64,000 bases of DNA from positions 939,655 through 1,003,654 of the forward strand of contig NZ_PPPX01000001.1 in NCBI RefSeq assembly GCF_002902305.1, read 5' to 3'. The position numbers were made by a program, and so were the translations under genes. The notes beneath the pieces were generated by a model, which saw only the letters and a program-made list of their open reading frames with translations, was not told where the DNA came from and searched no databases. Positions within the stretch are counted from its first letter, which is position 1. Every line of letters starts with the position of its first letter. The stretch is from Staphylococcus argensis (GTDB taxonomy: Bacteria > Bacillota > Bacilli > Staphylococcales > Staphylococcaceae). Positions 1 through 8,968 of this stretch are shown piece by piece.

Positions 1-28
1 TATCAAAGACATTTAAATTTGGAGCGTG

Positions 29-565
29 TTGAAGTTGCATCAAGCACTCATTTCTTTTTACTATCACTTTCATTATCAACAACATTATTTCTTGTGTCAC
101 GATATACTTGAGGAGGCTTGGAAAGCGCAATCTCATTATAGTAAAAATGATGCGGTCGTGAGCTTAATTCTATGTGCAACTGCTTGTTATCACTATCGAC
201 GTGGTAATCGAGTAGGTGCGTCTAAGTCCTTTAGCAAGGCTTTAAAAGTAATTGAACGTTACGATGAGGATGACGACAGATTAGGTTTGGATCTATGTTC
301 TTATAAGAAAGTGATTCAACAGCAGCGTACGCGTCTCAAACAAGGCGAGCCATTTTACCCTGTTCATCTACCACTTACAACTGAGATGGAAGAAGAAATT
401 ATCCAAGTTTACCCAGAATACCGATTCTCAGAAGAAGTGATTACGAACCCGTATATTATTCACCATCATACAGAGCGAGATCGTACTGAAGTTGTTCAGG
501 CACGTCGACGTGCTTTGCAAGAAAAGCAACAAGCTCGCTTGAATCGTAAACGTTATAGTGAATAG
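29..565 (+). CDS. DUF309 family protein
   Basis: A small soluble protein of about 178 residues. The N-terminal half holds the DUF309 signature CHDILEEAW, followed by aromatic/His-rich helices; the C-terminus is strongly basic and charged. The family's biochemical function is unknown; in Firmicutes it often lies near scpA/scpB and xerD, which fits the position next to xerD. The start is uncertain. An in-frame TAA at 14-16 bounds the frame, GGAG at 21-24 is the only ribosome binding site, and TTG at 29 suits it better than GTG at 26; TTG at 35 is also possible. It runs towards xerD and shares a bidirectional terminator with it. Confidence 0.85.
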   Translation: MKLHQALISFYYHFHYQQHYFLCHDILEEAWKAQSHYSKNDAVVSLILCATACYHYRRGNRVGASKSFSKALKVIERYDEDDDRLGLDLCSYKKVIQQQRTRLKQGEPFYPVHLPLTTEMEEEIIQVYPEYRFSEEVITNPYIIHHHTERDRTEVVQARRRALQEKQQARLNRKRYSE

Positions 566-650
566 AAAACAACCTGCCCCCTCTTCAGGAGCACAATGAT
601 TTATACTGTGTTACGTTTCGCCATTATAGTTAAATGCGCATTATATACAA

Positions 651-711
651 AAAAAGAGTAGGAAAATGAGGATTGGATGAATATCTCTGTCTTCACTTTC
701 CTACTCTTTAA
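651..711. terminator. Bidirectional terminator between the DUF309 gene and xerD
   Basis: A 13-bp perfect inverted repeat (arms 653-665 and 697-709) lies between two convergent genes. An A-run precedes it, giving U-rich tails when read from the xerD side, and T-rich sequence follows the right arm. The roughly 31-nt loop is long for a simple terminator. Confidence 0.7.
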
Positions 712-734
712 ATCAGTGACTTTAAGCTACTTTA

Positions 735-1622
735 TTATGCACGGGGGTGGAATTGGTTATAAATTTTTCTAATTTGTGATTTCGATACGTGAGTATAGAG
801 TTGAGTTGTAGAAATATCTGCATGCCCTAGCATTTCTTGAACTGCGCGTAAATCCGCACCATTTTCAAGTAAGTGGGTCGCAAAAGAGTGTCGTAATGTA
901 TGAGGTGTGAGCGTTTTAAAAATTTCAGCTTTCACACCATTCTGTTTAATCATCTTCCAAATCGCTTGGCGCGATAAGGGTTTGCCATGCATATTTAAGA
1001 ATAGATTATCTGTGACTGTCTTCTTCAAGAGTTGTGGTCGCACTGTCTCAATATAGGTTTCAAGAATGTCAATAATCGTTTCACCGAGCGGCACGATACG
1101 TTCTTTATTGCCTTTACCAAACACGCGCACGAATCCCATGATAAGGTTCACGTCTTCTACCTTTAAATTTATGAGTTCTGTCACTCGCATGCCTGTTGCA
1201 TAGAGCAATTCAAGCATAGCACGATCACGATACCCATTATTTTTAGACATATCAGGTGTTTCAAGTAAACGGATGACCTCATCAACCTCAAGGACATCAG
1301 GTAAGCGTCGTTCGTACTTTGGCGTTTCAATTAATACGGTTGGGTCTTTGGCTGCATATTTCTCTCTAAGAGCAAACTGATGAAAGCTCCGTATCGTAGA
1401 AATAAAGCGGGCAATCGACTTTGCAGATGCCCCCTTATCATGTAAATCACCCAGACAAACTTGAATGGTTTGACGATCGATGAAATCAATGTGACTGATC
1501 TTCTCTTCTTCGAGATAGTCTTGATATTTCTTCAAGTCACGTCGATATGCGCCTATAGTATTCTCACTTAATCCCTTTTCAAGTTGAATAAATTTCAGGT
1601 ATTCTTCGATAATTTCGTCCAT
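735..1622 (-). CDS. xerD: Site-specific tyrosine recombinase XerD
   Basis: A cytoplasmic recombinase of 295 residues, the usual XerD length. With XerC it resolves chromosome dimers at dif during cell division. The N-terminal SAM-like core-binding domain covers about residues 1-100. The catalytic domain carries the first Arg in ATGMRVTEL (about residue 146), HTLRHSFATH (His-x-x-Arg near 241-244), LGHADISTTQ and the nucleophilic Tyr in LYTH. The ATG start follows GAGGT at 6-nt spacing. fur ends 21 bp upstream, so the two genes are probably co-transcribed. XerC is the alternative, but the neighbourhood next to fur matches staphylococcal xerD. Confidence 0.93.
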   Translation of the reverse strand: MDEIIEEYLKFIQLEKGLSENTIGAYRRDLKKYQDYLEEEKISHIDFIDRQTIQVCLGDLHDKGASAKSIARFISTIRSFHQFALREKYAAKDPTVLIETPKYERRLPDVLEVDEVIRLLETPDMSKNNGYRDRAMLELLYATGMRVTELINLKVEDVNLIMGFVRVFGKGNKERIVPLGETIIDILETYIETVRPQLLKKTVTDNLFLNMHGKPLSRQAIWKMIKQNGVKAEIFKTLTPHTLRHSFATHLLENGADLRAVQEMLGHADISTTQLYTHVSKSQIRKIYNQFHPRA

Positions 1623-1643
1623 TACAATACCTCAAATCTTGTA

Positions 1644-2090
1644 TTATTTACCTTTTGCTTGGCACTCAGCACACACGCCATGGAAAGTGAGGCGGTGGTC
1701 AGAAATTCTGAAATTAAAGTCTCGTTCAACTTTCTCCTCTACTTGAGGTAGTAAATCTTCTTCAATCTCCTCAACCTTTCCACATTCCATACAAACTAGA
1801 TGGTGATGGAAGTGTTTCGCACCTTCTTTACGTAAGTCGAAACGTGCGACGCCATCGCCAAAGTTAATCTTATCTACGACTTTCAATTCGGCAAGTAATT
1901 CTAAAGTACGGTAAACGGTTGCCAAACCGATTTCAGGCGCACGATCTTTCACCTTTAAATACACATCTTCAGCACTGAGGTGATCTTTTTCATTTTCAAT
2001 TAATACTCTTAATGTAGCCTCACGTTGAGGAGTTAGTTTATAAGATGATTGTTGTAGTTGTTGCTTCACGCGATTTAAACGTTCTTCCAC
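1644..2090 (-). CDS. fur: Ferric uptake regulator Fur
   Basis: An iron-responsive dimeric repressor of 148 residues. The N-terminal winged helix includes YKLTPQREATLRVL and the recognition segment GLATVYRTLELL; the metal-binding C-terminal domain has HFHHHLVCMEC and CAEC, the two structural zinc CxxC pairs. It is distinct from the second Fur-family gene in this window (zur, 47677-48093), and its position between xerD and nudF is that of staphylococcal Fur. The start is GTG at 2090, about 10 nt after GAGGAG. A candidate operator palindrome lies 80-100 bp upstream. Confidence 0.9.
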   Translation of the reverse strand: MEERLNRVKQQLQQSSYKLTPQREATLRVLIENEKDHLSAEDVYLKVKDRAPEIGLATVYRTLELLAELKVVDKINFGDGVARFDLRKEGAKHFHHHLVCMECGKVEEIEEDLLPQVEEKVERDFNFRISDHRLTFHGVCAECQAKGK

Positions 2091-2172
2091 GGAAGGGTCA
2101 CTCCTCTATTATTATTAATTCATCTCAACACATACTACGCGTGTTGATTCATCATATATAAAATACCAGTAA

Positions 2173-2188
2173 TTGATAATATTTTCAA
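2173..2188. promoter_or_regulatory. Candidate Fur/PerR operator upstream of fur
   Basis: A 16-bp near-palindrome, TTGATAATATTTTCAA, matches its reverse complement at 7 of 8 positions per half and contains the TGATAAT half-site typical of Fur/PerR boxes. It lies between nudF and fur, where a fur promoter would sit. In S. aureus fur is known to be PerR-regulated; assigning this site is inference and the match is imperfect. Confidence 0.3.
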
Positions 2189-2202
2189 GTTGGTAACATT
2201 AT

Positions 2203-2745
2203 TTATTTAGAATGATTATAATTAAGGAGTAAGTGTTGAAGTCCGATGATTGTCTTCGCATCTTCAAATTCCCCGTTTTGAAGCATTTCACGAATTTTAT
2301 CGATTGAGAATGTGTGTAATTCTAGAAATTCATCTTCATCTGGATGCATGTCGCCCTCTTCTACTTGATCAGTAAAGTAAATCGTTAAGCGTTCGTTTGA
2401 GAATCCAGGTGAACCGTACATATCAGTGACCCATTCTAAAGATTGTGCTTGATAACCCGTTTCTTCGGCTAATTCGCGTTTAGCAGCTTCTTCTCGATCT
2501 TCGTCTTTTTCAAGTTTACCAGCAGGTAGTTCCAGTAATGGCTTCTCAGCTGGTTTGCGGAACTGTTTCACTAATACGACTTCATTATTGGGTGTGACTG
2601 CACATACCGCTACTGCTCCGTTATGAAAGACAAGTTCACGTTTAGATGTGTCGCCATTCATCAGTTCAACATCATGCACTTCTACATCAATGATTTGTCC
2701 TTGATATATCTTTTCGCGATGTGTCGTTTTTTCATTAAATTCCAT
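2203..2745 (-). CDS. nudF: ADP-ribose pyrophosphatase, Nudix hydrolase NudF
   Basis: A 180-residue Nudix hydrolase expected to cleave ADP-ribose to AMP and ribose-5-phosphate. The full Nudix box G-x5-E-x7-REUxEExGU is present in the GKLEKDEDREEAAKRELAEE segment (about residues 76-98). The preceding VVLVKQFRKPAEKPLLELPAG is typical of the ADPRase subfamily, as is the following YGSPGFSNE. The gene lies upstream of fur on the same strand with a gap of about 110 bp. The ATG is preceded by AGGAGG. Confidence 0.9.
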   Translation of the reverse strand: MEFNEKTTHREKIYQGQIIDVEVHDVELMNGDTSKRELVFHNGAVAVCAVTPNNEVVLVKQFRKPAEKPLLELPAGKLEKDEDREEAAKRELAEETGYQAQSLEWVTDMYGSPGFSNERLTIYFTDQVEEGDMHPDEDEFLELHTFSIDKIREMLQNGEFEDAKTIIGLQHLLLNYNHSK

Positions 2746-3011
2746 GATGGATTTCCTCCTTTAAGTATCTTTACTCGATTGTTATGGTTCCATTATAGAC
2801 ATTTTTAATCCAATTTGAGAACTAAAGTCTATCACTGTAATCATTTTAACTCACAAATCTGAAACACAGGCTTATACAATGTATTGATATTAAGGTAAAA
2901 TGGGTAAATGATAATGTAGCGATGCTATGAACGCATTAAGACTGAAAGCGAGCGAACGATAAGCAACTTAACTATCGCTCGTGGAAGGATGAGAAAGGAG
3001 AAAGTGTAGAT

Positions 3012-3926
3012 ATGCAAAAGCGCACTTTGAAAAGTGGTATTGAACTTTCAGAACTAGGACTCGGTTGTATGAGTCTAGGTACTGACTATCAGCATGCAGA
3101 AGGTATCATTGAGCGTGCTTTAGATAACGGTATTACTTACTTTGATACAGCAGATGTTTACGATAAAGGTGTGAATGAGGAAATTGTTGGCAAAGCACTT
3201 AAAAAATATCAAAATCGTGATGACATCGTTATCGGTACAAAGGTGGGTAACCATCGTCAAGAAGATGGCTCTACATTCTGGGACCCTTCTAAAGACTATA
3301 TTAAATCAGAGGTTAAAGAATCATTGCGCCGTCTAGGTTTAGATCACTTAGATTTATATCAACTTCATGGCGGTACAATCGATGATCCATTAGATGAAAC
3401 GATTAGTGCTTTCGACGAATTGAAGCAAGAAGGCATTATTCGTGCTTATGGTATTTCTTCTATTCGCCCTAACGTTATCGACTATTACCTTAAACATAGT
3501 GATATTGAAACGTTAATGTCTCAATTTAATCTGATCGACAATCGCCCAGAGTCATTAATGGAAGACGTAAATCAGAAAGATGTGAAAGTGCTCGCACGAG
3601 GCCCTGTATTTAAAGGTTTACTCACTTCTAATAGCAATCAAGCGCTCGACGATAAGTTTGCAGATGGTATCTTTGACTATAGCTATCAAGAACTTGGTGA
3701 AACGATTGCTTCTATTAAGGAAGTGGAAAGTAATTTAACTGCATTAACGTTCAATTATTTATTAAATCAAAAACCGATGGGCTCTATCATCGTAGGTGCA
3801 AGCAGCCCTGAGCAAGTAGATGAGAATGTGAAGAACTTTGAACGTGCCAAAGAAATTAGTCGCGACATGGTCAAAGCAGCACGTAACCGCGTTAAAGATG
3901 AAGAATATACCAATCATTTACGTTAA
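3012..3926 (+). CDS. Aldo/keto reductase
   Basis: A 304-residue NADPH-dependent oxidoreductase with an (alpha/beta)8 fold. The catalytic tetrad can be seen: Asp and Tyr in YFDTADVYDKG, Lys in IGTKVG and His in LYQLHGG. The C-terminal phosphate-binding part is SIIVGASSPEQVDEN. The substrate cannot be read from sequence; the closest recognisable relatives are YqkF-type aldo/keto reductases. ATG follows AGGAGAAAGTG. The gene is monocistronic and divergent from nudF, with a 5' region of about 260 bp containing a small hairpin at 2949-2981. Confidence 0.9.
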   Translation: MQKRTLKSGIELSELGLGCMSLGTDYQHAEGIIERALDNGITYFDTADVYDKGVNEEIVGKALKKYQNRDDIVIGTKVGNHRQEDGSTFWDPSKDYIKSEVKESLRRLGLDHLDLYQLHGGTIDDPLDETISAFDELKQEGIIRAYGISSIRPNVIDYYLKHSDIETLMSQFNLIDNRPESLMEDVNQKDVKVLARGPVFKGLLTSNSNQALDDKFADGIFDYSYQELGETIASIKEVESNLTALTFNYLLNQKPMGSIIVGASSPEQVDENVKNFERAKEISRDMVKAARNRVKDEEYTNHLR

Positions 3927-3954
3927 TAGTTAATCATCTATGTGAGAATAAAAC

Positions 3955-3981
3955 GGCGAAATCATCATAGATTTCTGTCTC
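3955..3981. repeat. Degenerate copy of the GAAATC/GATTTC hairpin repeat
   Basis: The core GAAATC-atcata-GATTTCTGTCT resembles the fuller copy at 4096-4135, but the outer stem is lost. It sits 18 bp downstream of the aldo/keto reductase stop and could serve as its terminator. Confidence 0.45.
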
Positions 3982-4095
3982 AATATATTATTAATATGAA
4001 AAATAATAAGCTACTGTGCATTTCATTATGCAATTACGCAGTAGCTGACTGAACTTGAGATAGCTGGCGCTTTCTCAAATTCTAGTCATCATTGC

Positions 4096-4135
4096 GGGGG
4101 CAAGACCACGAAATCTTAGATTTCTGTCTTGCTCC
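4096..4135. repeat. Dispersed intergenic hairpin repeat, copy A
   Basis: The outer stem is GGGGGCAAGAC paired with GTCTTGCTCCC, and the inner stem is CGAAATC-tta-GATTTC. The preceding sequence (about 4000-4090, containing a palindromic CTACTG...CAGTAG and CTAGTC) also resembles staphylococcal intergenic repeats I know. A near-identical copy lies at 44141-44181 and a related one at 49942-49980. The last six codons of the SDR pseudogene lie inside this repeat. Confidence 0.7.
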
Positions 4136-4887
4136 CTTTGTTTTTGAACAATGGTCCCGCTACTTTTTCGATGAATCGTGGAGCTAAGTTGTATAGTTTT
4201 AATAATATACGCATCCATCTTGGTCGGTTAATCTCATCTTTTCTTAAAAGCATGCCTGTGATGATTTCTTGCGTTAATATTTCTGGTTCAATCATAAGCT
4301 TATGAAAGCGTTCTTGATAGCGTCCTGAAGGATCTGCTTTTTGATGAAAAGGTGTACGTATCGGCCCTGTGTTGACCGTCATAACATGATAGTTTGGATA
4401 CTCAAGACGTAACGCATTCATCAATTGGTAGAAAAGCAATTTTGCTCGCACCATAATGTGCTGCATAAGCTTGAGTTGCGAAACCAGCTTGACTGCCAAT
4501 CCCTACGATAGATGCATTGTTTTTAAGAAAAGGTCGAAGTGTTTGGAATAATAAATTGAAGTGCACTACATTAACCTGATAAGTTTCGAGCATTTCTTCA
4601 GTTGTATGTGCTTCAATTCCTTTGAAATAGCCTACGCCTGAACAATAGATAAACGCATCCAAAGTGGTATGATTCAGATGAGAAGCTACCACTTTAATTG
4701 ACTCGGGGTTCAACATATCACATGGGACTATTTGAAGCTGATCGTCCTGCTGTTCTAAGTTAAGTGCCCGCATCTTCTCAATATTACGGACTAAAGCAAT
4801 GACTTTATGACCATCATGTAATATTTGTTTCACGAGTGAAAGGCCTAATCCGCTCGTCGCTCCAGTTATAATATACGTTTGCTGCAT
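4116..4887 (-). pseudogene. Short-chain dehydrogenase/reductase, frameshifted
   Basis: The gene begins with a strong site (AGGTGG) and ATG at 4887, then a classical SDR cofactor motif (TGATSGLGLSLVKQ) and AFIYCSGVGY. The reading frame breaks just after YGASK, the catalytic Tyr-x3-Lys. The rest of the enzyme (LLFYQLMNALRLEYP, VNTGPIRTPF) continues in the next frame to 4116. Deleting one base of the T4 run at 4440-4443 joins both halves into a protein of about 257 residues. The terminal residues GSKTEI come from repeat copy A, so the 3' end has probably been rewritten. A sequencing error is the alternative to a true frameshift. The substrate is unknown. Confidence 0.8.
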
Positions 4888-5122
4888 GGTGCCACCTCTT
4901 TCCTGTTTAATCCTATTCTCTCTTATCATAACTCAATCAACAATGATAACTAAACTCATTATTATAGTGAAATGTCGATTGAAGGCCGCCCTCGTTAAGA
5001 TCGCTGATAATTTCGCCTTTTCTTCCTTTATCATAATTATAATAAGTAAACGTTTCCACTAGCCTAATATGATATCTGTGTTACTATAGAAACATATTGT
5101 AAGGAGGTAGTGATACAACGTT

Positions 5123-5953
5123 ATGAAATTAGTATTCTATGGTGCTGGAAATATGGCACACGCAATTTTTACTGGAATCGTGAATTCCAATGTAGTGAAA
5201 TCTGAGAATATTTATTTGACGAACCGTTCAAATGAAGACGCTTTAAAGAAACATGCAGAAGAACTTGGCGTTCAATATAGTTATGACGACGAGGCTTTAT
5301 TGAAAGATGCGGACTATGTCTTCCTCGGTACGAAACCTTATGACTTTGATAATCTTGCCGACCGTATCAGACCGCATATTAATGAGGATAATCGTTTCAT
5401 TTCTATCATGGCAGGATTACCTATTTCATACATTCAAGAACAACTTGGAACGTCAAATCCAATTGCTCGCATCATGCCTAATACCAATGCGCATGTCGGT
5501 CATTCAGTAACAGGCATTAGCTTCTCCAATAATTTTGGACCGAAATCTAAAGAGGAAGTTCATGAGTTAATCAATGCCTTTGGTTCTGTTATCGAGGTGC
5601 CAGAAGATCAGTTACATCAAGTAACAGCGATTACTGGAAGCGGCCCAGCTTTCCTATATCACGTCTTTGAACAATACGTGACAGCGGGTACACGTCTTGG
5701 TCTTGAGAAATCTCAAGTTGAAGAGTCAATTCGTAACCTTATCATCGGAACAAGTAAGATGATTGAACGTTCTGAATTAGGTATGGATCAATTGCGTAAA
5801 AATATTACGTCTAAAGGTGGCACAACTCAAGCAGGTTTAGATGCTTTATCTCAATACGATATTGAAAGTATCTTTGAAGATTGCTTAAAGGCTGCCGTGG
5901 ATCGTAGTGTTGAATTAGCTTCACAAGATGACGACGATGATGACGACGATTAA
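5123..5953 (+). CDS. proC: Pyrroline-5-carboxylate reductase ProC
   Basis: Performs the last step of proline synthesis, reducing 1-pyrroline-5-carboxylate with NAD(P)H in the cytoplasm. The 276-residue protein has the N-terminal Rossmann motif FYGAGNMAHAIF and the C-terminal family signature running from GLEKSQVEES through TSKGGTTQAGLDAL. The ATG follows AAGGAGG. The extreme C-terminus is odd: eight consecutive Asp codons (mixed GAT/GAC) end the protein, unlike ordinary ProC. The gene is monocistronic and ends at a strong bidirectional terminator. Confidence 0.94.
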   Translation: MKLVFYGAGNMAHAIFTGIVNSNVVKSENIYLTNRSNEDALKKHAEELGVQYSYDDEALLKDADYVFLGTKPYDFDNLADRIRPHINEDNRFISIMAGLPISYIQEQLGTSNPIARIMPNTNAHVGHSVTGISFSNNFGPKSKEEVHELINAFGSVIEVPEDQLHQVTAITGSGPAFLYHVFEQYVTAGTRLGLEKSQVEESIRNLIIGTSKMIERSELGMDQLRKNITSKGGTTQAGLDALSQYDIESIFEDCLKAAVDRSVELASQDDDDDDDD

Positions 5954-5988
5954 AGTCACAATTAAAGATAGAATGTAATAAATATATT

Positions 5989-6033
5989 AAACTCCCTTCA
6001 ATAGGCTCGATTCAAACCTAGTGAAGGGAGTTT
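5989..6033. terminator. Bidirectional terminator, proC/rnz
   Basis: A 12-bp perfect stem (arms 5989-6000 and 6022-6033, AAACTCCCTTCA/TGAAGGGAGTTT) with an inner TAGG/CCTA pair, and A/T-rich flanks on both sides, lies between convergent genes. Confidence 0.85.
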
Positions 6034-6100
6034 AATTGTTGGGTCAAATAGTGGTATTGCCACAGGAATTCATTTTACAAACTCAAATTAAACGCAAAGT

Positions 6101-7021
6101 TTAAAACTGATAACTATCGAAATCACGCACAATATTGAAGTTAAGCTCAGTATATTGCAAGTGCAATTGGCTTTCAAGCTCTGTGACATCATCTAAATTA
6201 TAACGATTACTAATGTGAGTAATTAAACCGTGATGGACCTGAGCATTGGACATTAATTGAAAGACATCCGCTACGTGTGAGTGGTGGTAATTATTCGCGA
6301 GTGTACGGTCGCCCTCTAAATATGTCCCCTCGTGTACCATCACATCTGCATGTTCGGCAAGTGTTATTTCGTTGGCACATGGCTTAGTATCACCAAAGAT
6401 AGCAACGATAGGCCCTCTTTTCTCTGGACCTTTAAAGTCGTTGGAGTCGTAGAGCTGCCCTGCGTGTTCAAAGGTTTCTTCTGATTTCACTTGTTGATAC
6501 TTCGGCCCTGGTTCTAAACCGATTCGTTTGAGCGCTTCAACATCGATGGTCCCTGGTGTCGATGGAGCTTCGATACGGTAACCAAATGAAATGATCCCGT
6601 GATTAAGAATTTGTGCCGTAACTTCAAAGCCGTGATGTTGATAGGATAACTCATTGTCTATTTCAATAAACGTGAGTGGATAGTTTAATTTGGAGGCCGA
6701 TAACTCTAATGCGGTCTCAACGAATGATTTAATCCCCTTTGGCCCGATGATAGTGAGCGGTTTGCCCTCACCACCTTGGAAAGAGCGACTCGTCAATAGA
6801 CCTGGTAAGCCAAAGATGTGATCACCGTGCATATGTGTGATAAAAATATGATCTACTTTACCTAATTTAATTGAATGATGTAGAATCTGATGTTGCGTAC
6901 CTTCACCTACATCGAACAGCCAAATATGATTAGTATAGGGTTCTAAATTAAGGGCCATCGCTTGGGTATTACGTTCTTTCGTAGGTAGACCAGCGCTAGT
7001 CCCGAAGAATGTGATTTCCAT
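6101..7021 (-). CDS. rnz: Ribonuclease Z
   Basis: Zinc-dependent endoribonuclease that trims tRNA 3' ends. The 306-residue metallo-beta-lactamase fold carries [13 protein letters not shown] (HxHxDH, near residue 63), the Asp in IFGDTKPC and a downstream THISNRY. The start is the ATG at 7021, giving [14 protein letters not shown] and a 9-nt spacing from AGGAGG; upstream in-frame codons would put the start on or before the ribosome binding site. It is divergent from zwf. Confidence 0.93.
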   Translation of the reverse strand: MEITFFGTSAGLPTKERNTQAMALNLEPYTNHIWLFDVGEGTQHQILHHSIKLGKVDHIFITHMHGDHIFGLPGLLTSRSFQGGEGKPLTIIGPKGIKSFVETALELSASKLNYPLTFIEIDNELSYQHHGFEVTAQILNHGIISFGYRIEAPSTPGTIDVEALKRIGLEPGPKYQQVKSEETFEHAGQLYDSNDFKGPEKRGPIVAIFGDTKPCANEITLAEHADVMVHEGTYLEGDRTLANNYHHSHVADVFQLMSNAQVHHGLITHISNRYNLDDVTELESQLHLQYTELNFNIVRDFDSYQF

Positions 7022-7104
7022 GCACATGTGCCTCCTTTTCGACAACATTTTATCACAAAGTGAAATAGAATAAATAGTCACAACTCAACAATTAAGCAAA
7101 AAGG

Positions 7105-7134
7105 TATGTACAAATTTAGCTATTGTTTTATAAT
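7105..7134 (+). promoter_or_regulatory. Probable zwf promoter
   Basis: A perfect -10 hexamer TATAAT lies at 7129-7134, 34 bp before the zwf start. The best -35 is a weak TATGTA at 7105-7110 (18-bp spacer). Confidence 0.4.
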
Positions 7135-7168
7135 GATTAAAGATTAAAAAAGAATTGAGGTTTTAATC

Positions 7169-8653
7169 TTGAGTACTAGCAATAAGAACATCCCATGTTT
7201 GATTACGATATTTGGTGCTACGGGTGACTTAAGTCATCGTAAACTCTTTCCATCGCTCTTCCATCTTTATCAACAAGATAACTTGAACGAACAAATCGCA
7301 ATTATTGGGATTGGTCGTCGTTCAATGACTAATGATGACTTTCGTGAACAAGTGAAAGCTTCAATTGAGCATTATGTAACGAATACAGAACACCTCGAAC
7401 ATTTCATGGAACATGTCTTCTATCATGAGCATGATGTGAATGATGAGGCAAGCTATGACGAATTGCTCGAATTCAGCAATGATTTAAATGAACGTTTCGA
7501 ATTAGGTGGCAACCACTTATTCTACTTAGCGATGGCACCGAAATTCTTCGGTATTATCTCGGACTATCTGAAATCTTCTGGTTTGACTCAAACAGAAGGG
7601 TTCAAACGTTTAGTCATTGAGAAACCGTTCGGCAGTGACTTAGTTTCAGCTGAAGAGTTGAACAACCAAATCCGCCGCTCATTCAAAGAAGAAGAGATTT
7701 ACCGTATTGACCACTATTTAGGTAAAGATATGGTTCAAAATATCGAAGTATTACGTTTTGCTAACGCGATGTTTGAACCGCTCTGGAATAATAAATATAT
7801 TTCTAATATCCAAGTGACCTCTTCAGAAATTCTCGGTGTTGAAGACCGAGGTGGTTATTATGAATCAGCCGGTGCATTGAAAGATATGGTGCAGAACCAT
7901 ATGCTTCAAATGGTGGCGCTATTAGCGATGGAACCACCAATCAGTCTCAAAAGTGAAGACATTCGAGCTGAGAAAGTGAAAGTACTTAAATCATTACGCA
8001 AATTAGAACCTGAAGAAGTTAGCCATAACTTTGTTCGAGGTCAATACGATGCAGGTACCATTAATGGTGTTGAAGTACCGAAATATCGTGACGAAGACCG
8101 CGTGGCAGAGGACTCAGATACACCTACATTTGTAGCAGGTAAAATACGCATTGATAATTTCCGTTGGGCTGGCGTACCCTTCTACATTCGTACAGGTAAG
8201 CGCATGAAGAGTAAAACGATTCAAGTCGTTGTAGAGTTTAAAGAAGTACCACTTAACCTTTATTACGAAACAGATAAAAAGTTAGATTCTAACTTACTCG
8301 TGATTAATATCCAACCGAACGAAGGTGTGTCACTCCACCTTAATGCGAAGAAAAATGTACAAGGAATTGAAACAGAACCTGTACAACTCTCATTCTCAAT
8401 GAGTGCTCAAGATAAGATGAATACAGTCGACGCCTACGAGAACTTATTGTTCGATTGTCTCAAAGGCGATGCGACGAACTTTACACACTGGGAAGAATTG
8501 AAATCGACATGGAAATTTGTCGATGCGATTCAAGAAGAATGGACACAAACACCACCTGAGTTCCCAGATTATGAAGCAGGTACCAATGGACCGCTCGAAA
8601 GTGAATTATTGCTAAGTAGAGACGGCTTCCACTGGTGGGAAGATGTGCAATAA
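7169..8653 (+). CDS. zwf: Glucose-6-phosphate 1-dehydrogenase
   Basis: First enzyme of the oxidative pentose phosphate pathway; it makes 6-phosphogluconolactone and NADPH. The 494-residue protein has the Rossmann motif FGATGDLSHRKLFPSLF at its N-terminus and the active-site signature RIDHYLGKDMVQN (about residues 180-192). The RDGFHWWED-type C-terminus is common in the family. The start is TTG at 7169, 8 nt after TGAGG. gnd, for the third step of the pathway, lies 1.5 kb away on the other strand. Confidence 0.95.
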   Translation: MSTSNKNIPCLITIFGATGDLSHRKLFPSLFHLYQQDNLNEQIAIIGIGRRSMTNDDFREQVKASIEHYVTNTEHLEHFMEHVFYHEHDVNDEASYDELLEFSNDLNERFELGGNHLFYLAMAPKFFGIISDYLKSSGLTQTEGFKRLVIEKPFGSDLVSAEELNNQIRRSFKEEEIYRIDHYLGKDMVQNIEVLRFANAMFEPLWNNKYISNIQVTSSEILGVEDRGGYYESAGALKDMVQNHMLQMVALLAMEPPISLKSEDIRAEKVKVLKSLRKLEPEEVSHNFVRGQYDAGTINGVEVPKYRDEDRVAEDSDTPTFVAGKIRIDNFRWAGVPFYIRTGKRMKSKTIQVVVEFKEVPLNLYYETDKKLDSNLLVINIQPNEGVSLHLNAKKNVQGIETEPVQLSFSMSAQDKMNTVDAYENLLFDCLKGDATNFTHWEELKSTWKFVDAIQEEWTQTPPEFPDYEAGTNGPLESELLLSRDGFHWWEDVQ

Positions 8654-8683
8654 ACAGTTAAATAAATAAAGCTATGCAATGCG

Positions 8684-8725
8684 AGACCTGTGGATGAATA
8701 TATGAGATTCGTCTGCAGGTCTTCT
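8684..8725 (+). terminator. Terminator after zwf
   Basis: A 16-nt imperfect stem with G-U pairs (arms 8684-8699 and 8707-8722; AGACCTG/CAGGTCT at the base) is followed by TCTTTCGT. Confidence 0.65.
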
Positions 8726-8968
8726 TTCGTATTATCTAAGAAGATGATTTATGGTAGCTGCGACTCCCTTTTATTCCCCCACTACCATTATTACTTTTTA
8801 TCTGAAAAAGGAATGTGTTAAAGTGTAACAGTATGCGAATCTCTAAAAGTTATCAATTTCTTGAGAAATGTCGTTTCATAGATGTTTCTTGTAAGAAAAT
8901 GATGTAGAATATAACTAATTGAGTTTATAGTGCTTGCTTACAAGCATAGATTTATAGGAGTGAAAGTA

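Noticed and set aside
2881..2907. SigB-like promoter (GTATTG, 15 bp, GGGTAA) before the aldo/keto reductase gene
   Set aside because: The -35 element matches only partly, and overlapping housekeeping-type hexamers do not have correct spacing; too weak to call.
5038..5043. TATAAT upstream of proC
   Set aside because: No acceptable -35 at 15-19 bp and 80 bp from the start.
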